From positions 62,322 through 109,242 of the forward strand of contig NZ_LR735018.1 of NCBI RefSeq assembly GCF_900009265.2: 46,921 nt of DNA, read 5' to 3'. A program made the translations under genes and the position numbers. This stretch comes from Planktothrix paucivesiculata PCC 9631. GTDB lineage: Bacteria; Cyanobacteriota; Cyanobacteriia; Cyanobacteriales; Microcoleaceae. Below are positions 17,137-25,198 of the stretch, one piece after another; position 1 is the stretch's first letter, and each line of letters begins with the position of its first letter. The notes below the pieces were generated by a model. It was not told where the DNA came from. It was given only the letters and a program-made list of their open reading frames with translations, and made no database searches.

Positions 17137-18273
17137 ATGCGTCAACTTTGGTTTCTGTTCTCCATCGGTATTTTTACAGTTGGGCTAGGAGGATGCGGTT
17201 CTACACCTGAAGAAACCGCTTCGACTTCGAGTCCAACCACTGCTCCAGCAAGTCCTCCATCGGCAGTAGCGTCGCCGACTCCCACTGTTACCCCCAGCCC
17301 GGGGAAAATACCCCCGTTTAAAGATCCGTTAGTCCAACCACAATCAAACGTGGCTGCGGGTGCGGGTTTGATTCAATCCACGAATCCGGAAGAACGATTA
17401 CGTCTTTTGGGTAGACCTTCGACGGCAATTCCTGCCGCACCGTCAACAACGGCTCCTGCTGGGGTGGGTATCGATCCGTTTGCTGTTTTGCCTCCCTCTA
17501 TTGTCCAAGCTGCTCCCGAGGTGGGAGAAGCACCATCCGTACCGGAACAGGTAACTCGGGCTGTGCCAGAGTTACCTAAATTACCCGTGAATGAAGTTCC
17601 CATTCGCTGGGTATCAGCTAGTGCCAGGGTTCCTTCTCCTAGAACTTCTGGAACTCCCGGTAGAAGTGGAACTCCTGGAACTCCTGGAACTCCTGGAACT
17701 CCTGGAACCCCTGGAACTCCTGGTAGAAGTGGAACTCCTGGAACTCCTGGTAGAAGTGGAACTCCTGGGACAGTAGGAAAACCCCGGGGGAGTGGAGTGA
17801 CAACATCCAAACCTCAAACCGTTGGGCCAGGGAGAAGCGTACCCAATTTACCCAGTCTGCCGATCGCTACAGTCCCGGATTTACCGGCCCTTCCTAATAC
17901 CCCAACACCCCCATCTTGGCGTGATCCTAATCCCCCACCACCACCTCCCGCCCCCGTCCAACCTTTTGTTCCGCCTCCTCCATCTACAGACTTAGCCCAA
18001 GGGATGGAAGTAACCGGGGTATTACAAGTGGGAGATCAAACCAAAGTTATTCTCAAGGCTCCCGCAGAACCCACCAGTCGTTATGTGAACGTGGGACAGC
18101 GTGTGTCTAATGGTCAGGTTCTGGTGAAACGAGTCAAGTTTGATACCGGAGGCGAACCCATTGTAATTTTTGAGCAAAATGGGGTTGAGATCGCTAAATC
18201 GATTGGTGCTATTCCACCGGCTGATCCCAAAATTAATAATATTAGTATGCGATCATCTCATCCTGCCAGTTAG
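17137..18273 (+). CDS. Pro-rich lipoprotein with collagen-like Gly-Thr-Pro repeats
   Basis: I start it at the ATG at 17137 (MRQLWFLFSIGIFTVGLGGC) because this gives a lipoprotein signal with a lipobox ending at Cys20 and has GGGGA about 10 bp upstream; a GTG at 17119 is less likely. The 378-aa product has a Thr/Ser/Pro-rich low-complexity region. About residues 170-215 form a Gly-X-Y stretch made mostly of GTP and GRS triplets, encoded by 9-bp DNA repeats, followed by more Pro-rich sequence. The C-terminal 85 residues look folded (GMEVTGVLQVGDQTKVILKA) and recall small beta domains of cyanobacterial envelope proteins. I do not recognise a named family. It is likely anchored in the periplasm or outer membrane, with the Gly-X-Y part acting as a spacer. 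Confidence 0.75.
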   Translation: MRQLWFLFSIGIFTVGLGGCGSTPEETASTSSPTTAPASPPSAVASPTPTVTPSPGKIPPFKDPLVQPQSNVAAGAGLIQSTNPEERLRLLGRPSTAIPAAPSTTAPAGVGIDPFAVLPPSIVQAAPEVGEAPSVPEQVTRAVPELPKLPVNEVPIRWVSASARVPSPRTSGTPGRSGTPGTPGTPGTPGTPGTPGRSGTPGTPGRSGTPGTVGKPRGSGVTTSKPQTVGPGRSVPNLPSLPIATVPDLPALPNTPTPPSWRDPNPPPPPPAPVQPFVPPPPSTDLAQGMEVTGVLQVGDQTKVILKAPAEPTSRYVNVGQRVSNGQVLVKRVKFDTGGEPIVIFEQNGVEIAKSIGAIPPADPKINNISMRSSHPAS

Positions 18274-18342
18274 TGCGGATGAATCGGATAGATCTAATCT
18301 TGAGATATTAGGTATAGTTTTTTCATCGTAGGAGTAACCCTG

Positions 18343-19068
18343 GTGTATTTCATCCGAAAACGGGTTTTTTTGACGCTAACTCTATCAAGTTTAGCGGTGG
18401 TTCTGGGTATTTATCATCCTCTGCCAACGGTGGCACAGCCGGCCGAAGGTAAGCGTCCTCCGGTTTGTGAAGGACAGTTACCGACCGGAATGGTCAAATG
18501 TAACTATGAGGGAGGAGATAACTATAAGGGAAGTTTTGTTAATGGTAAACCGGACGGTCAAGGGATTATGGTTTATGCCAACCGCGATCGCTATGAAGGT
18601 CAGTTTCGCAATGGTTTACCCAATGGACAAGGAGTCTTCATTTTTGCCGATGATGCCCGAATTGTTGGGGTATTTAAAGATGGCAATATTACCCAGGGGA
18701 CGGTAATTTTTGCCAATGGCGATCGCTATATTGGAACGTTTAAACTGGTGCGAGAAGTCGGGGGCGGAACGGTCAGCAGTCAACCCAGTGGTCGCGGACA
18801 GTTTATTTATGCTAATGGCGATCGCTATGAAGGCGAATTCTTTGCCGGATCTCCTTTTGGTCAGGGAGTATTCACCCGCACCAATGGCAGCCGCTGTCAG
18901 GGACAATTTTTTAACCAACAACTCGATGGCAAGGGAACCTGTACTTTTGCTAACGGAACTCGCTTTGAGGGAGAATTTCGGGGCGGGGTTCCCCATGGCC
19001 AAGGAACGATTATTGACGCCAAAGGCAAACGGTTTCCCGGCAGTTTCCGGGATGGCCAGAAAGTGTAG
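18343..19068 (+). CDS. Secreted MORN-repeat protein
   Basis: A 241-aa protein starting at a GTG at 18343 with an AGGAG ribosome site 8 bp upstream. Residues 1-32 are a signal peptide (FLTLTLSSLAVVLGIYHPLP, cleavage near VAQ-PA). The rest is about eight MORN units with pattern YANGDRYEGEFxxGxPxGQG, each forming a beta-hairpin. MORN proteins bind lipids or act as scaffolds; a periplasmic or envelope role is inferred. Three HIP1 octamers (18594, 18719 and 18818) fall at the same place in three repeats and encode the DRY core. The gene follows the lipoprotein by 69 bp, so the two may be co-transcribed. A heptamer array starts right after the stop. Confidence 0.85.
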   Translation: MYFIRKRVFLTLTLSSLAVVLGIYHPLPTVAQPAEGKRPPVCEGQLPTGMVKCNYEGGDNYKGSFVNGKPDGQGIMVYANRDRYEGQFRNGLPNGQGVFIFADDARIVGVFKDGNITQGTVIFANGDRYIGTFKLVREVGGGTVSSQPSGRGQFIYANGDRYEGEFFAGSPFGQGVFTRTNGSRCQGQFFNQQLDGKGTCTFANGTRFEGEFRGGVPHGQGTIIDAKGKRFPGSFRDGQKV

Positions 19069-19162
19069 TGGGGAATTACGAATTACGAATGGGTAATGGG
19101 TAATGGGTAATGGGTAATGGGTAATGGGTAATGGGTAATGGGTAATGGGTAATGGGTAATGG
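19069..19162. repeat. Heptanucleotide tandem repeat (GAATTAC, then GGGTAAT)
   Basis: Directly after the MORN stop come two GAATTAC units, then about ten copies of the 7-bp unit GGGTAAT. This is the STRR class of short tandem repeats known from filamentous cyanobacteria. The remaining spacer to psaE (19163-19335) holds an inverted repeat CTAGGTT...AACCTAG at about 19221-19260 and presumably the psaE promoter, which I cannot pinpoint. Confidence 0.9.
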
Positions 19163-19335
19163 GGAATAGAAGGAATGTGCCCTATATGTGCCTTTATTTG
19201 CCTTTCCTGGGGACAATCACTAGGTTAGCAATAAAACTTAAAGACTGAAATCAACCTAGACAGCCAATCCAGTAGTACCCTGAGTTTATTAAACGTCTTT
19301 ATCCGTTTTTTGATTGAAAAGGGGAAGAAAAAGCA

Positions 19336-19569
19336 ATGGTTCAACGTGGTTCTAAAGTTCGTGTCCTACGCAAAGAGTCCTACTGGTATCAAGAAGTAGG
19401 TACAGTTGCTTCTGTGGACGCCAGTGGCATCAAATACGCTGCGATTGTTCGCTTTGATAAAGTGAACTACTCCGGCGTGAACACCAACAACTTTGCCGTG
19501 AGCGAACTGTTGGAAGTGGAAGCTCCCAAAGCTGCTGCTAAAAAATCTGCACCTGCGGCTAAAAAATAG
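19336..19569 (+). CDS. psaE: Photosystem I subunit IV
   Basis: A 77-aa peripheral stromal-side subunit of photosystem I that helps dock ferredoxin and supports cyclic electron flow. [20 protein letters not shown] and [20 protein letters not shown] are the SH3-like PsaE core. An Ala/Lys-rich tail ([13 protein letters not shown]) follows, as in several cyanobacteria. The ribosome site is a purine-rich GGGGAAGAAAAAG before the ATG. Only 3 bp separate its stop from the GTG start of mutM, so the two are almost certainly co-transcribed and perhaps translationally coupled. Confidence 0.98.
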   Translation: MVQRGSKVRVLRKESYWYQEVGTVASVDASGIKYAAIVRFDKVNYSGVNTNNFAVSELLEVEAPKAAAKKSAPAAKK

Positions 19570-19572
19570 CCC

Positions 19573-20427
19573 GTGCCGGAATTACCGGAAGTTGAAACCG
19601 TTAGGCAAGGTCTAAATCAAGTGACCTTGAACCAAACAATTGTGGGGGGTGAAGTGTTGCTTCAGCGCACTCTCGCCTACCCCTTTTCCGTTGAGGAATT
19701 TTTGCTGGGTTTAACTGGAGTGGCGATCGCGGCTTGGCATCGCCGAGGAAAATATTTACTAGCGGAATTGGTTCAATTAGACCCTCAGAGAACCTCTGGC
19801 GGCTGGTTAGGGGTTCATTTACGCATGACGGGTCAATTATTATGGGTTCACCCCCAAGACCCCCTACAAAAGCACACCCGGATTCGTTTATTTTTTGCGG
19901 AAAATCGAGAATTGAGATTTGTTGATCAACGCACGTTTGGGAAAATTTGGTGGGTGCCGCCCGGTCAAGAAGTTTCTAGTATTATTACGGGGTTAAACAA
20001 TTTAGGCCCAGAGCCTTTCGCTTCAGAATTCTCCGTTGAATATTTACAAGAACAATTTAAAAAGCGTCAACGCCTGATTAAATCTGCCCTTTTGGATCAA
20101 AGTTTGGTGGCTGGAGTCGGAAATATCTACGCGGATGAGTCTTTATTTTTAAGCGGAATTTCTCCTACAACCCCCTGTAGTGCCTTAACTCGTCCCCAAC
20201 TCGAACGGTTACATCACCATATTATTCAAGTATTGAAAACCAGTATTGAAGTAGGCGGCACAACCATTCGTAACTTCCTGAATGTTCAAGGGGTGAATGG
20301 CAACTATGGGGGCACAGCCTGGGTTTACAATCGTACTGGAGAACCCTGTCGGGTCTGTGGAACCCCAATTGAACGTTTGAAACTCGCCGGACGGTCGGCT
20401 CATTTTTGCCCAAAATGTCAGCATTAG
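19573..20427 (+). CDS. mutM: Formamidopyrimidine-DNA glycosylase
   Basis: A 284-aa base-excision repair enzyme that removes 8-oxoguanine and formamidopyrimidines and cuts at the abasic site. The catalytic N-terminus PELPEVETVRQGL (Pro1, Glu2 after Met removal), the Lys in HRRGKYLL, the LLDQSLVAGVGNIYADE helix-two-turn-helix and the C-terminal zinc finger (CRVCGTPI...HFCPKCQ) are all intact. The GTG at 19573 is fixed by the required N-terminal Pro. It follows psaE by 3 bp. Linking repair of oxidised DNA to a photosystem subunit is biologically reasonable, but the coupling is read from spacing only. Confidence 0.96.
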   Translation: MPELPEVETVRQGLNQVTLNQTIVGGEVLLQRTLAYPFSVEEFLLGLTGVAIAAWHRRGKYLLAELVQLDPQRTSGGWLGVHLRMTGQLLWVHPQDPLQKHTRIRLFFAENRELRFVDQRTFGKIWWVPPGQEVSSIITGLNNLGPEPFASEFSVEYLQEQFKKRQRLIKSALLDQSLVAGVGNIYADESLFLSGISPTTPCSALTRPQLERLHHHIIQVLKTSIEVGGTTIRNFLNVQGVNGNYGGTAWVYNRTGEPCRVCGTPIERLKLAGRSAHFCPKCQH

Positions 20428-20642
20428 GCGCAATATTTTTATGGTATAGGGAACCACAAAGGCACAAAGACACGAAGGAAGGAGTTGCTCGGATAAGCTG
20501 TTCAGCATTTAAACTGCATATTTTAGAGGCTGAAACCCCTTACTGGCTTGGATAGCCTCGAAAATTTAGATAATTAACAGCTTATCCCGATAAACCCTTA
20601 AAATTGGGAGAAGCTTTGATAAACACTGGAAGTTAACGAGTT

Positions 20643-20855
20643 ATGGCCATTAAAAAAGGTGATTTTGTTCACGCGGTTCGGGAAAAGTTGGAGAATAGCT
20701 TAGAAGCAAAAGCTAGTGATCCTCGATTTTCTGCTTATATTTTTGAGACGAAAGGGGAGATTATGGAATTACGGGGGGACTACGCTTTGGTTAAATTTGG
20801 ACAAGTTCCTACCCCCAATATTTGGTTAAGATTGGATCAATTGGAATCAGCTTAA
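20643..20855 (+). CDS. ndhO: NAD(P)H-quinone oxidoreductase subunit O
   Basis: A 70-aa protein matching NdhO, a small cyanobacterial/plastid-specific subunit of the thylakoid NDH-1 complex in cyclic electron flow and CO2 uptake. Recognisable parts are [38 protein letters not shown] and [12 protein letters not shown]. It appears monocistronic, with about 215 bp of non-coding sequence upstream in which I see no certain promoter. Its stop codon TAA is also the first part of the 3' hairpin element described next. Confidence 0.95.
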   Translation: MAIKKGDFVHAVREKLENSLEAKASDPRFSAYIFETKGEIMELRGDYALVKFGQVPTPNIWLRLDQLESA

Positions 20856-20940
20856 TCAGTCATCAGTTGTAGGGGCGGGTTCATCGAGATTTAGGGTAAC
20901 TAACGAAGATCTAAAAGAACCCGCCCGTACCAGTTATCAG
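20853..20940 (+). repeat. 3'-end hairpin element, copy 1 (after ndhO)
   Basis: An 88-bp element beginning with the ndhO stop codon (TAATCAGTCATCAG) and ending CCAGTTATCAG. Its core arms are GTAGGGGCGGGTTC and GAACCCGCCCGTAC, a 14-bp stem with one mismatch. An inner TTTAG/CTAAA helix can also form. Two near-identical copies lie at 31674-31757 and 38905-38992. Confidence 0.85.
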
Positions 20941-21004
20941 TTGAATAAATACTATAGTAATCCTACAGAAATTGCAATTATTTAAGGTGTCTATTAAAAA
21001 TCTA

Positions 21005-21090
21005 TAAGTATTACCCATTACCCATTACCCTGTTACTGAGCGAAGTAGAAGTATTACCCATTACCCATAACCCATTACCTATTACCCATT
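21005..21090. repeat. Heptamer array (ATTACCC) ending at the mdh start codon
   Basis: About nine ATTACCC-type heptamers are split by a 22-bp insert, TGTTACTGAGCGAAGTAGAAGT. The array runs directly into the ATG of mdh, leaving that gene without a recognisable ribosome site. Between 20941 and 21004 I see nothing specific. Confidence 0.85.
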
Positions 21091-22059
21091 ATGTTATCGA
21101 TTCCATTTTTTCCTCCTTCTTGTCATTCCACTAGGGTTTCTATTATTGGTGCGGGGAAAGTGGGAAGTACCCTGGCCCAGCGTATTATTGAACAAAATAT
21201 TGCTAACGTTGTTTTATTAGATGTTTTAGAAGGAGTACCCCAAGGAATTGCTTTAGATTTAATGCAAGCGGGTTCGGTGGAAGGTCATGATCGACAAGTA
21301 ACGGGTACAAATAATTATGCCGATACTGCTAATTCAGATATTATTGTCATAACGGCTGGAAAGCCTCGAATTCCTGGGATGAAGCGGGATGATTTAATTA
21401 GTATTAATGCCAAAATTGTTGTCGATGCGGCTCAAAAATCCCTTCAATATTCCCCCAATGCAGTATTTATTATTGTGACTAATCCCTTAGATGTGATGAC
21501 TTATATTGCTTGGCAGGCAACAAAAATTGAACCCCATCGGGTGATGGGTATGGCAGGGGTTTTAGATTCATCGAGATTTCAAGCATTTATTGGCATGGAA
21601 TTGGGAATGTCTATGGCGAATATTCATGCCACTGTATTAGGAAGTCATGGGGATTTAATGGTTCCCTTACCCCGTTACACAACCGTTAATGGGATTCCGA
21701 TTACAGAATTAATTGATCAAAAAACCATTAATAAAATTGTCCAACGTACCCGTCAAGGGGGAGGGGAAATTGTACAGTTATTAAAGACAGGAGGAGCTTA
21801 TTTTGCCCCTGCATCTTCTATTAGAATTATGGTGGAATCTATTTTACGTCAACAATCGAGATTATTACCCACCTGTTCTTATTTACAGGGAGAATATGGC
21901 TTAAAAGATATTTTTCTGGGGGTTCCCGCCTGGTTAGGTTGTCGGGGAGTAGAACGGATTTTAGAACTCGATTTAACTGAATCTGAACATCAGGCTTTGA
22001 TGGAATGTAGCCTATCAGTTAGAGACGGAATTAATCAAGCCCTAGAACTGTTAAAATAA
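21091..22059 (+). CDS. mdh: Malate dehydrogenase (LDH-like type)
   Basis: A 322-aa NAD-dependent dehydrogenase of the LDH-like MDH group, converting malate and oxaloacetate. The Rossmann motif is IIGAGKVGST (residues 18-27), and Asp44 in VLLDVLEG indicates NAD preference. Substrate residues Arg93 and Arg99 in AGKPRIPGMKRDD have Arg at the specificity position, favouring malate over lactate. Arg162 and the catalytic His186 in GSHGD are present. The first 14 residues are an unusual extension, but no internal start is better. The 5' untranslated DNA is a heptamer repeat without a Shine-Dalgarno sequence. It converges on the DUF362 gene with 40 bp between stops. Confidence 0.92.
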   Translation: MLSIPFFPPSCHSTRVSIIGAGKVGSTLAQRIIEQNIANVVLLDVLEGVPQGIALDLMQAGSVEGHDRQVTGTNNYADTANSDIIVITAGKPRIPGMKRDDLISINAKIVVDAAQKSLQYSPNAVFIIVTNPLDVMTYIAWQATKIEPHRVMGMAGVLDSSRFQAFIGMELGMSMANIHATVLGSHGDLMVPLPRYTTVNGIPITELIDQKTINKIVQRTRQGGGEIVQLLKTGGAYFAPASSIRIMVESILRQQSRLLPTCSYLQGEYGLKDIFLGVPAWLGCRGVERILELDLTESEHQALMECSLSVRDGINQALELLK

Positions 22060-22099
22060 ACCAGAAAAACTGATAAAAGAACTCGTTAAAATCCTCCTG

Positions 22100-23059
22100 C
22101 TAACGGTTAGTATAGGTTTCCATTGGTTCCTTGATCCAACGAATATAAAAGTGTCGAAAACTAGACTTTAAAACCCGAGGTAAACCAAAATCAATGGGAA
22201 CTAAGGCGGCAGGTAATTTCCAGTCGGAAACTTGTAATTCTTTAGGGGTTAATAAAGGATAATTAATCTCCGTTAATTCGGGACATAATCCTAAGCGTTG
22301 AGCCGCCATAATAGTCGGAACCCAAGTCGGATCAACCTGAAGAATATCAACAACCGTTCTATCTAAAGAAAATACATGATCCGCCGCGGCTAAAATCCCT
22401 AATTCCTTGGGTTCTCCATTACTCGGGCCATTACCTTCATGACCGATAATAGCATCTAAAATGGTTAAATTGGGATTAATTGCCCGGGCAGTTTCTACTA
22501 ACATTTCCCCAAACCGATCAACATCTTTCCCCGCTTCTAAATGCCACCAGGCTTTCATTTTTCCTGGGACACAACCAAAAAGATTTTTCACTCCCATGGT
22601 TAGGGTTAATTGAACATGGGATTTTAATTTAGGTAAATTAATCACCACGTCAGCTTCCATGGCTTCTTTACTTAACCGTAAATGATCGAACCCTTCCCCG
22701 ACGGTTTCATAGCGTTTTCCTTTAAATTCAACTATCGGTAAATTCAAGGATTCAATTAAGGGTAAATAACCATTTTTGCGGGCGACCCCCAGGGCACTAC
22801 CAAAGGCGGGACTATCTCCTAAAAAGGGTTTTCCTCCCGCCTGAATTACCAGTTTAGCGACGGCTGCAACCAATTCCGGGCGAGTAACACATTCTTTGGT
22901 TGGACGACTTCCAGTTAATAAATTCGGTTTGAGTAGAACGCGATCGCCCGGTTTCACAAAAGCGGTCATTCCTCCCATGGGTGCGAGTAAAGTTTCTAGG
23001 GATTTTTCTAATACTTGAGGGTTATAAGAATCAGTCCGAATTAAAGACACAGTTGACAT
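22100..23059 (-). CDS. DUF362 family protein
   Basis: A 319-aa protein with the DUF362 signature: VLLKPNLLTGSRPTKECVTR, the GDSPAFGS segment, and VINLPKLKSHVQLTLTMGVKNLFG. The family is often associated with iron-sulfur clusters, but this version has no C-terminal ferredoxin domain and few cysteines. Biochemical role unknown. The ATG at 23059 is preceded by a weak GGTGA. It lies 33 bp downstream of the 106-aa hypothetical gene on the same strand, so an operon is likely. Confidence 0.8.
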   Translation of the reverse strand: MSTVSLIRTDSYNPQVLEKSLETLLAPMGGMTAFVKPGDRVLLKPNLLTGSRPTKECVTRPELVAAVAKLVIQAGGKPFLGDSPAFGSALGVARKNGYLPLIESLNLPIVEFKGKRYETVGEGFDHLRLSKEAMEADVVINLPKLKSHVQLTLTMGVKNLFGCVPGKMKAWWHLEAGKDVDRFGEMLVETARAINPNLTILDAIIGHEGNGPSNGEPKELGILAAADHVFSLDRTVVDILQVDPTWVPTIMAAQRLGLCPELTEINYPLLTPKELQVSDWKLPAALVPIDFGLPRVLKSSFRHFYIRWIKEPMETYTNR

Positions 23060-23092
23060 AAATCACCGAATTTGAGGGATTATTTAATAACT

Positions 23093-23413
23093 TTATTCAG
23101 TCATTTTTAAACGACCGACCGCACCCCGATGGAGAGCAGTTACCCGTTGACAATTTAGGAAAGCTCCCTGTCCTTGTAACTCTGGTACTGGTGGTTTTAA
23201 CTCCAATTTTTCCACCTTAGCCATATTAACCATGACCGTTTGATCAACTAGGTGAAAAGTCAACCAAGCTTGATGCAAAAGTTCGGGGAGTTGCTGGACT
23301 AATTCCCCCGGGGGAATTGGAACGTTAAAAGCCTCCTCATGGCCATCATCATAATAGAAAGTAATTTGGGTTGTCGTCATGCCGTTGAATTCTACAAAAG
23401 ATCCTTTGGGCAT
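23093..23413 (-). CDS. Conserved hypothetical protein, 106 aa
   Basis: The product is acidic, with no signal peptide or membrane segment. It starts MPKGSFVEFNG at 23413, where AGGAG lies about 10 bp upstream; a second ATG 11 codons in (MTTTQITFYYDDG) is possible. The sequence has the look of a small alpha/beta protein (ITFYYDDGHEEAFNVPIPPG, then TFHLVDQTVMVNMAKVEKLE). I do not recognise a family. It precedes the DUF362 gene by 33 bp on the same strand. Confidence 0.6.
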   Translation of the reverse strand: MPKGSFVEFNGMTTTQITFYYDDGHEEAFNVPIPPGELVQQLPELLHQAWLTFHLVDQTVMVNMAKVEKLELKPPVPELQGQGAFLNCQRVTALHRGAVGRLKMTE

Positions 23414-23554
23414 AAGTCAACTTCTCCTAAAATGGGACAATTTCGCAAAATAATTAAACTTTGATAATCCTATTTTAGATCATTTGGGTGTATATTGACA
23501 CGCCCAGATCCGATATAATCCTAGAAACTATTAGATAATTTTCCTCTTAATCGA

Positions 23555-24175
23555 ATGGCTAAATCTCCCCGTCCTGGTAATATTCTCCTGAAAAATATCC
23601 CTTGGCAGGACTTAGAAACAATTCTGTTTAAACGGCAAAAAAATGGAGAGACTCTACTGGCTTATGATCAGGGAACTTTGGAATTGATTACCCCTTCACC
23701 GGAACATCAGGAGTATCGTGAAATTTTAGAAGGATTTATTATTGCTTTATTAGATTTACAAAATATTAATTATCGTTGTTTAGGTTCGGTTTTATGGCAA
23801 CGAGTGGATTTACAAATTAGTTTAGAAGTGGATAGTTGTTTTTATATTCAAAACCTATCTGCCGTTGAGAAACAATTAACCATTAATTTACCAGAAAATC
23901 CTCCCCCTGATTTGGTTTTAGAAATTGATTTAACTCAAAAATCTCTCCCTAGACGTTCAATGTATGCTCGCTTAGGTATTCCTGAAGTTTGGCGTTGTGA
24001 TCAAAACAAACTTAAAATTTATCAGCTACAAGGTGGAGATTATCAACAAACACCGAGAAGTTTAGTCTTTCCTGAAATAGCATTAGAAAGTTTACCGAAA
24101 ATTATTAAAGATAATATTAAATCGGGTCGAACTTCAGTTCGTCGTGAATTTCAAAAATGGTTAATCACTATTTAG
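23555..24175 (+). CDS. Uma2 family (DUF820) PD-(D/E)XK nuclease-like protein
   Basis: A 206-aa member of the Uma2/DUF820 family, which is greatly expanded in cyanobacteria. YDQGTLELITPSPEHQEYRE is the typical first half, and PPDLVLEIDLTQKSLPRR carries the putative nuclease core Asp...Glu-X-Asp...Lys. GIPEVWRCDQNKLKIYQL follows as usual. The fold is that of PD-(D/E)XK nucleases, but the biological role is unknown; transposon or defence links have been suggested for the family. The C-terminal 20 residues (SGRTSVRREFQKWLITI) look complete. The next gene starts 11 bp downstream. Confidence 0.8.
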   Translation: MAKSPRPGNILLKNIPWQDLETILFKRQKNGETLLAYDQGTLELITPSPEHQEYREILEGFIIALLDLQNINYRCLGSVLWQRVDLQISLEVDSCFYIQNLSAVEKQLTINLPENPPPDLVLEIDLTQKSLPRRSMYARLGIPEVWRCDQNKLKIYQLQGGDYQQTPRSLVFPEIALESLPKIIKDNIKSGRTSVRREFQKWLITI

Positions 24176-24186
24176 AGGATGAAAAA

Positions 24187-25116
24187 ATGACTCTCTTATT
24201 ATTAGGAGAATTTGAAGATACTCAAGTTTGGATTTCAGCAATTCAAACCTATCAACCCGATCTAAAAATCGAAGTTTACCCGGAGGTTAAAAATCCAGCA
24301 GAAATTGACGCGGTTTTAGTCTGGATGCACCCATTAGGCGTTATTGAAAAATTCCCTAATTTAAAGGTAATTATCTCAACGGGTGCGGGTGTAGATCATA
24401 TTTTACGAGATCCGAATTTACCTGCTCATATTCCTATTGTGCGGTTAGTAGATGACTCTTTAACCTCCCAAATGTCGGAATATATTCTATCAGCAATCTT
24501 ACAGTTTCATCGTCAATTTACGGAGTATAAAATTCAGCAAAATCAACAGTTATGGCGGGGGTTATCCCCTAGAAACACGGCTAATTGTACCGTCGGAATT
24601 TTGGGGTTAGGGGTTTTGGGTTCAGATATAGCTCAAAAATTAAATTTATTAGGGTTTACGGTGCGCGGTTGGAGTCGGACACCTAAAGTTTTAGAGCATA
24701 TTAATTGTTTTTTTGGAGAAGCACAATTCAATCTATTTTTAAGGGAATGTGAGGTTTTGGTTTGTTTATTACCTTTAACACCGGAAACCGAAGGAATTTT
24801 AAATCAAAATACCTTTGCTGCTTTATCCCAAGGTGCTTATTTAATTAATGTGGCGAGGGGGAAACATTTAGTTGAGGAAGACCTATTAACGGCGTTAACA
24901 TCCGGTCAACTATCCGGCGCTTGTTTAGATGTATTTCAAATTGAACCTTTACCCGAAAATCATCCTTTTTGGACACATCCCCAAATTATTATCACCCCTC
25001 ATATTGCGGCAAAAACTATTCCCGCTTGTGTCGTGCCTCAAATTATTGCAGCCATCCAAAATAGTCAAGAGGGAGTATTATTAAATAATACTATTGATCT
25101 ATCCCAAGGATATTAA
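24187..25116 (+). CDS. D-2-hydroxyacid dehydrogenase (glyoxylate/hydroxypyruvate reductase A-like)
   Basis: I choose the ATG at 24187 (MTLLLLGEFEDTQ), which has AGAGG about 9 bp upstream, over an in-frame ATG at 24157 inside the Uma2 gene. The 309-aa product has the NAD(P) motif VGILGLGVLGSDIAQKL, an Arg in the next strand (RGWSRTP, suggesting NADPH), and the catalytic triad Arg in INVARGKHL, Glu in IEPLPENHPFW and His in ITPHIAA. The best fit is the GhrA subgroup, which reduces glyoxylate or hydroxypyruvate, relevant to photorespiration. It is probably co-transcribed with the Uma2 gene. Confidence 0.82.
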   Translation: MTLLLLGEFEDTQVWISAIQTYQPDLKIEVYPEVKNPAEIDAVLVWMHPLGVIEKFPNLKVIISTGAGVDHILRDPNLPAHIPIVRLVDDSLTSQMSEYILSAILQFHRQFTEYKIQQNQQLWRGLSPRNTANCTVGILGLGVLGSDIAQKLNLLGFTVRGWSRTPKVLEHINCFFGEAQFNLFLRECEVLVCLLPLTPETEGILNQNTFAALSQGAYLINVARGKHLVEEDLLTALTSGQLSGACLDVFQIEPLPENHPFWTHPQIIITPHIAAKTIPACVVPQIIAAIQNSQEGVLLNNTIDLSQGY

Positions 25117-25198
25117 CTTTTTGGGATATTTTTTCATAAGTTAAAGATGTTATATTAGTTTAACTCTATTATTGCGGCTTGGGTGGGTATTATCTATT

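Noticed and set aside
17373-17817. Minus-strand PGVPGVPG collagen-like frame
   Set aside because: It is the antisense of the GTP-repeat lipoprotein, which has a signal peptide, a ribosome site and normal flanks.
19069-21090. CRISPR array suggested by regular repeats
   Set aside because: Units are only 7 bp with no unique spacers, and no cas genes are present.
24157-24186. Earlier start of the hydroxyacid dehydrogenase inside the Uma2 gene
   Set aside because: The ATG at 24187 has a ribosome site and matches the usual N-terminus; the earlier ATG would add ten unsupported residues.
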